Of a DNA stretch of 5,992 nucleotides, positions 1 to 5,222 are shown piece after piece. The notes beneath the pieces were generated by a model, which saw nothing but the letters and a program-made list of their open reading frames with translations, was not told the DNA's origin and made no database searches. Source of the DNA: Bacillota bacterium. GTDB taxonomy: Bacteria; Bacillota; Negativicutes; Sporomusales; UBA7701. Each line of letters opens with the position of its first letter. The stretch's first letter is position 1. A program made the translations under genes and the position numbers. The stretch lies in NCBI GenBank assembly GCA_023415075.1, contig JAEZLU010000355.1:1-5992 (forward strand), given 5' to 3'.

Positions 1-41
1 GCGGTTGGGTTACCGTGCTGGCCCGCCGGGAGAGCGACTGA
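1..41 (+). CDS. prmA: 3' end of ribosomal protein L11 methyltransferase (partial)
   Basis: Only the last 12 codons and a TGA stop (39-41) are in the window, in the frame beginning at base 3. They read G-W-V-T-V-L-A-R-R-E-S-D. A Gly-(Glu)-Trp-Val-x-[IVL]-x-A-[KR] ending is usual for PrmA, the SAM-dependent methyltransferase that trimethylates ribosomal protein L11. PrmA is the standard gene directly upstream of rsmE in Firmicutes (dnaJ-prmA-rsmE). The assignment rests on this short tail plus position, so the protein's integrity cannot be judged. The next start codon follows one base after the stop, so the two genes are very likely co-transcribed and translationally coupled. Confidence 0.7.
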   Translation, partial: GWVTVLARRESD

Positions 42-42
42 G

Positions 43-777
43 ATGCGCCGCTTCTTCCTTGACGGGCCGCTGGCGGCGTCGATGGCCATCCGCGGCCAGG
101 ACGCCCGCCATATCGGCAAAGTGCTGCGCCTGAAGACCGGCGACGAAATCGCCGTCGTCGCCAAAGACGGCCAGGCCGGCCGGGCGGTTATCACCGCCGT
201 CGGCCCGACCTCGGTCAGCCTTGATCTTGTTGAGGCTTTAGCGATAAGCTGCGAGCCGCCGGTGGCCGTCTGGCTGGCCCAGGGGTTGCCCAAAGGCGAC
301 AAGTTCGAGTATATTATCCAAAAGGCGGTGGAGATCGGCGCCGCCGGCATAATTCCCCTGGCCACCGATTTCAGCGCCGTCCAGTACGACGAGGTCCGCC
401 AGCGCAGCCGCCTGGTCCGCTGGCGCAAGGTGGCCGAGGAGGCCGCCAAGCAGTGCGGCCGCACTGCCTTGCCCACCGTGACCGAGGTTAAAAGCCTGGC
501 CGAGGTACTGGCCGGGGCTGCCGACGGCACGGCGGCTATCATGCTTTACGAGGGCCAGACCGGCGGCAGTCTGCAGGCTGCGCTGGACGCTGACCCGGCT
601 TCAGCCTACCTTTTGCTCGTCGGCCCGGAAGGCGGCTTCAGCAAGGCCGAAGCCGACCTGGTGCAGGCTCGCGGCGGCCGGCTGGCCGGCCTCGGCCCGC
701 GCATCCTGCGGACCGAGACGGCGTCACTGGTGGGGTTGACTATCATAATGCACCAAAAAGGGGATTTAGGAAACTAG
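43..777 (+). CDS. rsmE: 16S rRNA (uracil(1498)-N3)-methyltransferase RsmE
   Basis: This 244-residue protein has the normal length for RsmE, which methylates N3 of U1498 in helix 44 of 16S rRNA in the 30S subunit, using SAM. The N-terminal part (about 1-70) is the PUA-like RNA-binding domain, with the usual H-I-x-K-V-L-R motif near residue 23. The C-terminal SPOUT (trefoil-knot) domain carries the family motifs: KGDK at 84-87 followed by Q-K-A-x-E-I-G at 93-99, RW at 126-127 with E-A-A-K-Q-C-G-R ending at 140, the SAM-binding loop GPEGGFS at 194-200, and LGPRILRTETA at 217-227. The ATG lies one base after the prmA stop. A GGGAG Shine-Dalgarno inside the end of prmA (28-32) is 10 nt upstream. 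The gene ends with TAG, and the palindromic element at 785-904 follows immediately. Confidence 0.96.
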   Translation: MRRFFLDGPLAASMAIRGQDARHIGKVLRLKTGDEIAVVAKDGQAGRAVITAVGPTSVSLDLVEALAISCEPPVAVWLAQGLPKGDKFEYIIQKAVEIGAAGIIPLATDFSAVQYDEVRQRSRLVRWRKVAEEAAKQCGRTALPTVTEVKSLAEVLAGAADGTAAIMLYEGQTGGSLQAALDADPASAYLLLVGPEGGFSKAEADLVQARGGRLAGLGPRILRTETASLVGLTIIMHQKGDLGN

Positions 778-784
778 AAAGTTG

Positions 785-904
785 CGGCCGTTGATAAGCC
801 GCCATCTGCGTTGTTAGCCCTGCGGGCGCTTGCTAGCGTACGTCCCATGTACCGTCGCGTCGCGTCCTCGGTCTGCCTAGCATCTGGCGGCTTCTGAACG
901 GCCG
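785..904. repeat. Large imperfect palindrome, probable dispersed repeat element
   Basis: The rsmE-mtaB gap is almost entirely filled by one near-symmetric inverted repeat. The outer arms 785-808 and 881-904 match in 20 of 24 positions when one is reverse-complemented; both begin with CGGCCGTT and contain AAGCCGCCA. A GC-rich middle section pairs partly (GCGGGCGC around 822-829 against GCGTCCTC around 860-867, with G-U pairs). The very centre is a short hairpin, GTACGT (838-843), CCC, ATGTAC (847-852). The sequence has no start codon with a ribosome site and no T-run after the stem, so it is neither a gene nor a typical terminator. As RNA it would be a hairpin of about 120 nt just upstream of the mtaB Shine-Dalgarno. 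The form resembles REP/MITE-like intergenic repeats; no second copy is visible in this window. Confidence 0.6.
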
Positions 905-922
905 TTCTCTGAAGGAGGCCCC

Positions 923-2218
923 ATGCCGCGAGTTGCCTTTACCACCCTGGGCTGCAAAGTCAACCAATTCGAGAGCGAAGTCATGGAAGGCCTGTTCAAG
1001 GCGCGCGGCTACGAAGTCGTGGCCTTTGACGGGCCGGCCGACGTTTATGTAATAAATACCTGTTCGGTCACCCACCTGGGGGAGAAGAAGTCTCGCCAAC
1101 TCATTCGCCGGGCGGCCCGCCATCCCGGGGCCACCGTCGTGGTAACCGGCTGCTACGCCCAGGTGTCGGCGGCCGAGGTCGAGGCCATCGACGGTGTCGA
1201 CGTCATCGTCGGCACGCAGGACCGCCGGCGGATCGTCGACCTGACCGAGGAGGCAGCCGCCAGCCGCCGCCGGCTGACGGCGGTGGGGGACATCATGGCC
1301 GCCAGGGACTTCGAGGACATCTCATTCTTGGCCGCTCCCGGCCGCACACGGGCCTTCCTGAAGATTCAGGAAGGCTGCAGCAACTTCTGCAGTTACTGCA
1401 TTATCCCCTACGCCCGCGGGCCGCTGAGATCACGGCCGCTGGCCAGCGTAGCCGGCGAGGCCGCCAAGCTGACGGCTGCCGGCTTCCAGGAGATCGTCCT
1501 TACCGGTATCCATCTGGGGGCCTACGGTCAGGATATAGGCGGCGCGGTGACCCTGGCCGACGCCGTGAGGGCCGTGCTGGCGGTGGACGGCCTGGTACGG
1601 CTGCGTCTGGGCTCACTCGAGTCGGTCGAGGTCGCCGACGAGCTCATCAGCCTCATGCAGGCCGACGAGCGGCTGTGCCGCCAACTGCACCTGCCGCTGC
1701 AGGCCGGCGACGACGCTGTTTTGCGGGCCATGAACCGCCACTATACCACCGCCGATTACCGGGCCCTCATTGAAGGCATCCAGGCCCGCGTTGCCGATAT
1801 CGCCATAACCACCGACATCATTGTCGGCTTTCCCGGCGAAACGGACAGCCAGTTCGCCAATACCCTCGACTTTGTTGCCGGCCTCGAACTGGCCCGCATC
1901 CATGTCTTTCCCTACTCGCGCCGCCAGGGGACGCCGGCGGCCACCATGACCGGGCAGGTCGACGAGACGGTGAAAAAGGAACGGGCCGCCGCCCTCCAGC
2001 GGCTGGCCAACGAAAAGGCGGCCGCCTTCCGTCAGCGCTTCCTCGGCCGCGAGCTGCCGGTGCTGTTCGAAATCGGCAGCGGCGGGACGCGCGAGGGGCT
2101 GACAAGCAACTATCTGCGGGTGTTCGCCGCCGGCGGTGACGAGCTGACCGGCAAACTCCTGCCGGTCCGGCTGGAACGGCTGTACCGCGACGGGGTCTGG
2201 GGCCGGGTCGTTGGCTGA
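923..2218 (+). CDS. mtaB: tRNA (N6-threonylcarbamoyladenosine(37)-C2)-methylthiotransferase MtaB
   Basis: This radical-SAM methylthiotransferase converts t6A to ms2t6A at position 37 of ANN-decoding tRNAs. Its 431 residues are normal for the family. The N-terminal UPF0004 domain (about 3-115) has the three cysteines of the auxiliary 4Fe-4S cluster: C11 in T-L-G-C-K-V-N-Q, C47 in N-T-C-S-V-T and C77 in T-G-C-Y-A-Q. The K-V-N-Q form and the N-T-C-S-V-T sequence point to MtaB rather than MiaB or RimO. The radical-SAM domain has the CxxxCxxC motif at C152, C156 and C159, plus D-I-I-V-G-F-P-G-E-T near 298-307. The C-terminal part (about 370-431) fits a TRAM RNA-binding domain. The ATG is preceded by AAGGAGG at 912-918, only 4 nt away. 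In B. subtilis this gene (yqeV) also follows rsmE. Confidence 0.95.
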   Translation: MPRVAFTTLGCKVNQFESEVMEGLFKARGYEVVAFDGPADVYVINTCSVTHLGEKKSRQLIRRAARHPGATVVVTGCYAQVSAAEVEAIDGVDVIVGTQDRRRIVDLTEEAAASRRRLTAVGDIMAARDFEDISFLAAPGRTRAFLKIQEGCSNFCSYCIIPYARGPLRSRPLASVAGEAAKLTAAGFQEIVLTGIHLGAYGQDIGGAVTLADAVRAVLAVDGLVRLRLGSLESVEVADELISLMQADERLCRQLHLPLQAGDDAVLRAMNRHYTTADYRALIEGIQARVADIAITTDIIVGFPGETDSQFANTLDFVAGLELARIHVFPYSRRQGTPAATMTGQVDETVKKERAAALQRLANEKAAAFRQRFLGRELPVLFEIGSGGTREGLTSNYLRVFAAGGDELTGKLLPVRLERLYRDGVWGRVVG

Positions 2219-2271
2219 TTTTTCCGTCGGGGGAAATGCCACCGGCAGGATATCCTAATGAGGAAGCAGAA

Positions 2272-2317
2272 TATTTTCCTAACGACAGGTAAAATACTAC
2301 CATCGGCGAACCGGTGG
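2272..2317 (+). promoter_or_regulatory. Two tandem hairpins in the leader of the HIT gene
   Basis: The 114-nt gap between mtaB and the HIT gene is less GC-rich than the genes around it. It holds two adjacent stem-loops. The first pairs TATTTTCC (2272-2279) with GGTAAAATA (2288-2296), with one bulged T and an 8-nt loop. The second pairs CCATCGG (2300-2306) with CCGGTGG (2311-2317) around a CGAA loop, with one G-U pair. The second stem runs into the start of the GGAGAGG Shine-Dalgarno (2316-2322). No T-run follows either stem, so they are not good terminators. They could modulate translation or stabilise a processed 5' end. I see no convincing promoter in the gap, so the gene may be read from upstream. 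Confidence 0.35.
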
Positions 2318-2332
2318 AGAGGAAGTGTTGGC

Positions 2333-2680
2333 ATGCCTGAGGACTGTATTTTCTGCAAGATTGCCGCCAGGGAGATCCCGGTTAATCTTATTTACGAAGA
2401 CGAGCATGTTGTGGCTTTCCACGACATAAAGCCGGCCGCGCCCGTCCATGTGCTGGTGGTGCCGAAACGGCACATCGCCAACCTGATGGAAACCTGCTGC
2501 GACGATCAGCCGCTGCTTGGCCATATCATGCAGACCATTCCGCAGATAGCCGGCAAGCTCGGCTTGGGCGACGACGGTTTCCGGACGGTTGTCAACACCA
2601 AAGACAACGGCGGCCAGACCGTCCATCACATTCACTGGCACGTTCTCGGCGGCCGTTTTATGACTTGGCCCCCGGGCTAA
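2333..2680 (+). CDS. hinT: HIT-family (HINT-type) nucleotide hydrolase
   Basis: This 115-residue histidine-triad protein is likely a purine nucleoside phosphoramidase or related nucleotidyl hydrolase acting as a cytosolic homodimer. It starts with the typical C-I-F-C-K-I segment (C5, C8), has P-V-H-V-L-V-V-P-K-R-H (37-47), and ends with the triad H-I-H-W-H-V-L at 99-105, where the middle His (H101) is the expected nucleophile. The terminal W-P-P-G is characteristic of the HINT branch. A longer in-frame start exists 25 codons upstream at 2258, but homologues begin at M-x-D-C-I-F-C. The ATG at 2333 has GGAGAGG (2316-2322) at a good distance, so I chose it. The stop is followed after two bases by the -35 box of the rpsU promoter, with no terminator between, so read-through into rpsU is possible. 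Confidence 0.93.
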   Translation: MPEDCIFCKIAAREIPVNLIYEDEHVVAFHDIKPAAPVHVLVVPKRHIANLMETCCDDQPLLGHIMQTIPQIAGKLGLGDDGFRTVVNTKDNGGQTVHHIHWHVLGGRFMTWPPG

Positions 2681-2682
2681 TA

Positions 2683-2712
2683 TTGACAGCGCTTGTCGTA
2701 ATCGTGTATAAT
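2683..2712 (+). promoter_or_regulatory. Sigma-A promoter of rpsU-yqeY
   Basis: A perfect -35 box TTGACA (2683-2688) and a perfect -10 box TATAAT (2707-2712) are separated by 18 nt. This is the best housekeeping promoter in the window. Transcription should begin near 2719, leaving a leader of about 52 nt before the rpsU start. It lies immediately after the HIT stop codon, which fits a highly expressed ribosomal protein having its own promoter inside a larger cluster. Confidence 0.88.
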
Positions 2713-2770
2713 TTTCTGGTGAATGCACTTAAGATGCTTCCCGAGGTCTGTGTGGAGGGAGGGAGATCAG

Positions 2771-2950
2771 GTGTCAGAAGTCAAAGTAGGAAAAAACGAA
2801 ACACTGGACAGCGCACTCCGCCGATTCAAGCGCACATGCCAAAAAGCGGGAGTTCTTTCCGAAGTGAGAAAACGCGAGCATTACGAGAAGCCTAGCGTTA
2901 AGCGTAAGAAGAAGTCCGAAGCGGCGCGCAAGCGTAAGTTCAAGTCCTAA
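2771..2950 (+). CDS. rpsU: 30S ribosomal protein bS21
   Basis: This 59-residue, very basic protein is bS21, a small-subunit protein near the anti-Shine-Dalgarno region that helps initiation. It shows the usual family pattern: V-K-V-G-K-N-E (4-10), L-D-S-A-L-R-R-F-K (12-20), R-K-R-E-H-Y-E-K-P-S (33-42) and a Lys/Arg-rich tail ending K-R-K-F-K-S. The start is a GTG at 2771. An ATG at 2723 in the same frame would add 16 residues unlike any bS21, and it lies only about 4 nt from the predicted transcription start. Purine-rich GGAGGGAGGGAGA (2754-2766) supplies overlapping Shine-Dalgarno sites before the GTG. CTTCCC (2737-2742) could pair with GGGAGG (2757-2762) in the leader and partly cover that site, a possible but unproven control element. 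Confidence 0.96.
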   Translation: MSEVKVGKNETLDSALRRFKRTCQKAGVLSEVRKREHYEKPSVKRKKKSEAARKRKFKS

Positions 2951-3007
2951 GGCGCGACCGGCGCCGGCTGCGCTGGCATAGCGGAAAAGTTGTTTCGGAG
3001 GTCGGCT

Positions 3008-3463
3008 ATGTCTATCAAAGATAGGCTTAACGAAGATATGAAACAGGCCATGAAGGAGAAGGAGGCAGGCAAGCTGCGCCTCTCCGTCATCCGCATGGTC
3101 AGGGCCAGCATCAAGAATACCGAGATTGACCGCCGCAAGGAGCTTACTACCGACGAAGAGGTGCTGGACGTCCTGGCAAAGGAAGTCAAGATGCGCCGCG
3201 ATTCGCTGGAGGAGTTCAAGAAAGGCAACCGGCCCGACCTTGTAGCCGCCCTGGAGCAGGAAATAGCCATTCTTATGGGCTATCTGCCTGCCCAGCTGAG
3301 CGAGGCGGAAGTAAGGACGCTGGTGGCCGAGGCGGTAGCCCAGACCGGGGCCTCCGGGCCGAAGGAGATGGGCAAGGTTATGGCCGCCCTGATGCCCAAG
3401 GTCAAAGGGCGGGCTGACGGCAAGCTCGTGAATGCCATCGTCAAGGAACTGCTAAGTCAATGA
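3008..3463 (+). CDS. yqeY: GatB/YqeY domain protein
   Basis: The 151-residue protein has the normal length of YqeY, a helical protein related to the tRNA-binding tail domain of the GatB amidotransferase subunit. Its exact role is not settled; a link to tRNA or to translation is inferred from the domain and from its constant place behind rpsU. Family signatures include M-x-x-A-M-K (11-16), R-L-S-V-I-R-M (24-30), Y-L-P-A-Q-L-S-E (92-99), and the C-terminal G-P-K-E-M-G-K-V-M (117-125) with G-R-A-D-G-K-L-V (134-141). The ATG at 3008 has GGAGG at 2997-3001, 6 nt away; an upstream in-frame TTG at 2990 overlaps that region and is rejected. It is 57 nt from rpsU. That gap holds a GC-rich hairpin (2951-2955 with 2961-2965) lacking a T-run, so read-through is expected. 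Confidence 0.95.
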   Translation: MSIKDRLNEDMKQAMKEKEAGKLRLSVIRMVRASIKNTEIDRRKELTTDEEVLDVLAKEVKMRRDSLEEFKKGNRPDLVAALEQEIAILMGYLPAQLSEAEVRTLVAEAVAQTGASGPKEMGKVMAALMPKVKGRADGKLVNAIVKELLSQ

Positions 3464-3468
3464 GATAT

Positions 3469-3505
3469 AAAGCCGGTATTTTGCCGTCAGGCGGTACCGG
3501 CTTTT
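3469..3505 (+). terminator. Intrinsic terminator of the rpsU-yqeY unit
   Basis: A perfect 10-bp stem, AAAGCCGGTA (3469-3478) with TACCGGCTTT (3495-3504), starts six bases after the yqeY stop and ends in a TTTT run. The 16-nt loop contains a further small stem (GCC 3483-3485 with GGC 3490-3492). The A-rich left flank gives a short T-rich tail on the other strand too, so it may act in both directions, but the + direction is favoured by its position. Confidence 0.85.
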
Positions 3506-3522
3506 GTCATGACTGCGCAATG

Positions 3523-3549
3523 AAAAAAGACAGGCCTTGCGACCTGTCT
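3523..3549 (-). terminator. Intrinsic terminator of the minus-strand small RNA
   Basis: Read on the minus strand, AGACAGG (3549-3543) pairs perfectly with CCTGTCT (3534-3528) around an 8-nt loop and is followed directly by a run of T (complement of the A-run at 3523-3528). On the + strand the stem is followed by TAATTTG, a poor tail, so the orientation is clear. It lies about 20 nt from the oppositely oriented yqeY terminator, an arrangement expected for two convergent transcripts. Confidence 0.75.
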
Positions 3550-3716
3550 AATTTGTATAGTGAAGCGAGATTAATGATGTGGTTGTTGCGGCGATGAAAC
3601 GGCGTTGATGATACGAAAGCTGATGTGGCTGGTCTGTGATGTAAAACGCAGATACTGCGACGAATATTGCACGAATAAAGCTGAAAAAATGCTGCGATTG
3701 GTTGCTTCACTACGAT
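3523..3716 (-). ncRNA. Putative small RNA, about 190 nt, unclassified
   Basis: All the parts of a free-standing small RNA gene are seen on the minus strand in the right order. A promoter (3723-3751) predicts a start near 3716. About four bases later comes TAGTGAAGC (3712-3704), which pairs perfectly with GCTTCACTA (3566-3558) to close a 137-nt interior. Eight bases later the terminator hairpin begins. The interior has only 18 G in 137 bases. Its clearest internal stem is CGCAG-TAT-CTGCG (about 3659-3647), so much of it is probably single-stranded. CAUCA occurs four times (3641-3637, 3625-3621, 3610-3606, 3579-3575) and CCACAUCA twice. A minus-strand open frame from a GTG at 3710 runs through the terminator to a stop near 3507, so it is not a gene. 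I do not recognise the RNA. It is not obviously 6S, SRP, tmRNA or RNase P RNA. A role by base pairing is inference. Confidence 0.55.
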
Positions 3717-3905
3717 AATAGCAAGATATCATAGTTTAGATGGTTGGTCAAGCGTAAACCATAAAATAAAAATCTTAAAAAGAGTGGCAAAATTTAAGAA
3801 ATATTTGCTGATATGGGTATGGTGAGGTGGCCGTCAAGGCCTGGCGCAGGAATACAACCGGCGGCGACGAATACACTATGACAAGAACCACGCGGGAGGC
3901 GTTAT
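3717..3905. other. AT-rich gap upstream of nfeD with spaced A-tracts
   Basis: This stretch is far richer in A and T than the genes on both sides, mainly over 3717-3820. It must hold the promoter of nfeD, because strong terminators close the upstream unit. No clear one is visible. The best weak candidate is TTGGTC (3744-3749) with TAAAAA (3767-3772) at 17 nt, and I do not rely on it. A-runs at about 3763-3766, 3768-3772, 3777-3781, 3789-3792 and 3799-3801 could bend the DNA. The last 80 bases return to high GC and carry the nfeD ribosome site GGGAGG at 3894-3899. A short frame starting with GTG at 3827 overlaps nfeD and has no support. Confidence 0.4.
3723..3751 (-). promoter_or_regulatory. 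Putative minus-strand promoter of the small RNA
   Basis: On the minus strand a -35 box TTGACC (3751-3746, 5 of 6 consensus bases) and a -10 box TATCTT (3728-3723, 4 of 6) are separated by exactly 17 nt. The -10 is preceded by TGA, which fits the TGn of an extended -10. The predicted start, near 3716, is four bases before the closing stem of the RNA. The position relative to the stem and the terminator adds weight to boxes that alone would be only moderate. Confidence 0.55.
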
Positions 3906-5198
3906 ATGGTGAGGATGCTGTTTACTCTGATGCTCGCGCTTACCTTTGCGCTGACGGCCGTACCGGCCGCCTATTGCGCCGAAGCGCCGGTCGTCGTGAT
4001 CAATATTAAGGGTGAAATCGATGGCGGGCAGACGGCGCTTGTCCACAAGGCGCTGGCCGAGGCTAAGACCAAGGGAGCCAAAGCCATCCTGGTCGAGATC
4101 GATACGTTCGGCGGCCTGGTCGACGCCGCCACTGTCATCCGCGACAAGATTGGCGAGGCCGGCGTCGATACCATCTGCTACGTGAAAAACCGGGCCTGGT
4201 CGGCGGGGGCGCTCATTGCTATCGCCCACAAAAAGATCGCCATAGCGCCCGGCGGCAGCATTGGCGCTGCCGAACCCATTCCAGCCACCGAGAAGACTAT
4301 TGCCGCCCTCAAGGCCGAGTTTGCCGCCACTGCCAACAAGACCGGCCGCGACCCGCGGGTGGCCGAGGCGATGGTTGACAAAACTCTCGGCCTGCCGGGC
4401 TACGCCGAACCCGGCAAAATCCTGGCCCTTACCGATTATCAGGCCGTCAAGGTAGGCTACGCCGACCTGGTGGCGGCCGAGCGCAGCGAAGTACTGGCCC
4501 ATTTCGGCCTGGCCGGGGCGCCGGTTGTCGAGTATACTCAGGGCTGGGCCGAGAAAATGGCCGGCTGGCTGTCTAACCCGATGGTGAAGTCGGCCCTCAT
4601 TACACTTATATTTCTCGCCTTGCTGACGGAGATAAAAACCGGCGGCCTGGGCCTGGGGGCCTTGGTTGGTGTGGCGGCCGTGCTGCTGTTCTTCGCCAGT
4701 CAATGGCTGAGCGGCCTGGCCGGTTGGATGGAAATCATCCTGTTTATTATCGGCGCCGCCCTCATCGTTTTCGAGATCTTCACTCCCGGTATGGGGCTGT
4801 TCGGCCTGGGCGGCATAGTCTGCATCCTGGCCAGCTTTTTCCTGACCCTTGGCGGCGATCTCACCGCTCTCAACCTGCTGGCCGGCAGCCTGGTGGCGGC
4901 GGTCATAATATTCCTGATAATCCTCCGCCGGCTGCCGTCAAGCCGCCTGTGGTCCCGTCTGGTGCTCAAGGACGCCGAGACGACGACCGCCGGCTTTGTC
5001 TCCAGCGGCGATTACAACAGCTATCTTGGCCAGACCGGTATAACCCTCACCCTGCTAAGGCCGGCAGGGGTTATCGATATCGCCGGCACCCACCTCGACG
5101 TGGTGTCGGAAGGCCAGTACATCAAGCCCGGCAACAAGGTCAAGGTGGTGAGTGTCAGCGGCAACCGGATTGTCGTCCGCCCCATCGAAGACCAATAA
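3906..5198 (+). CDS. nfeD: NfeD-family membrane protein with ClpP-class serine protease domain
   Basis: This 430-residue protein is the long (NfeD1b) form, B. subtilis YqeZ type. Residues 1 to about 24 form a signal peptide or signal anchor. Residues about 28-205 are the extracytoplasmic ClpP/SppA-like domain, with the strand V-V-I-N-I-K-G-E-I-D, the D-T-F-G-G segment (66-70), the likely nucleophile S99 in W-S-A-G-A-L, and G-G-S-I-G-A-A (116-122). Membrane segments follow at about 228-265, 275-295, 299-316 and 324-341. The C-terminal region (about 375-428) is the small OB-fold NfeD domain. The catalytic lysine of the Ser-Lys dyad is not obvious at the expected place. The ATG has GGGAGG 6 nt upstream. 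The gene lies 24 nt before floA; the two families are usually linked and are thought to act together in membrane microdomains. Activity is inferred from the archaeal homologue PH1510. Confidence 0.93.
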   Translation: MVRMLFTLMLALTFALTAVPAAYCAEAPVVVINIKGEIDGGQTALVHKALAEAKTKGAKAILVEIDTFGGLVDAATVIRDKIGEAGVDTICYVKNRAWSAGALIAIAHKKIAIAPGGSIGAAEPIPATEKTIAALKAEFAATANKTGRDPRVAEAMVDKTLGLPGYAEPGKILALTDYQAVKVGYADLVAAERSEVLAHFGLAGAPVVEYTQGWAEKMAGWLSNPMVKSALITLIFLALLTEIKTGGLGLGALVGVAAVLLFFASQWLSGLAGWMEIILFIIGAALIVFEIFTPGMGLFGLGGIVCILASFFLTLGGDLTALNLLAGSLVAAVIIFLIILRRLPSSRLWSRLVLKDAETTTAGFVSSGDYNSYLGQTGITLTLLRPAGVIDIAGTHLDVVSEGQYIKPGNKVKVVSVSGNRIVVRPIEDQ

Positions 5199-5222
5199 TA
5201 GTTTCAGGAGGAGAATGGTATA

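Noticed and set aside
1613..2303. Long minus-strand frames opposite mtaB
   Set aside because: They are shadows of a clearly conserved + strand gene in GC-rich DNA, where stop codons are rare on the opposite strand.
2227..2770. Upstream in-frame starts for the HIT protein (2258) and bS21 (2723)
   Set aside because: The added residues are unlike the families, and the downstream starts have better-placed ribosome sites and match conserved N-termini.
2951..2977. GC-rich hairpins between rpsU and yqeY as a terminator
   Set aside because: No T-run follows them and yqeY has no promoter of its own, so they are at most partial attenuators.
3556..3561. TATAGT as a + strand promoter -10 box
   Set aside because: The only -35-like sequence (TTGCGA, 3537-3542) is 13 nt away, too close, and there is no suitable + strand terminator after 3712.
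3567..3703. 6S RNA as the identity of the minus-strand RNA
   Set aside because: The size and closing stem fit, but the G-poor interior cannot form the long paired arms around a central bubble that 6S RNA needs.
3507..3710. Minus-strand open frame of 67 codons starting at a GTG
   Set aside because: It reads straight through the hairpin and T-run at 3549-3523, has no ribosome site, and its composition shows no protein character; it is the body of the putative RNA.
3785..3810. Sigma-54 promoter (TGGC ... TTTGC) before nfeD
   Set aside because: The GG and GC elements are about 19 nt apart instead of the required 10.
3827..4009. 60-codon + strand frame overlapping the nfeD start
   Set aside because: It has no ribosome site, overlaps the nfeD signal sequence in another frame, and shows no recognisable features.
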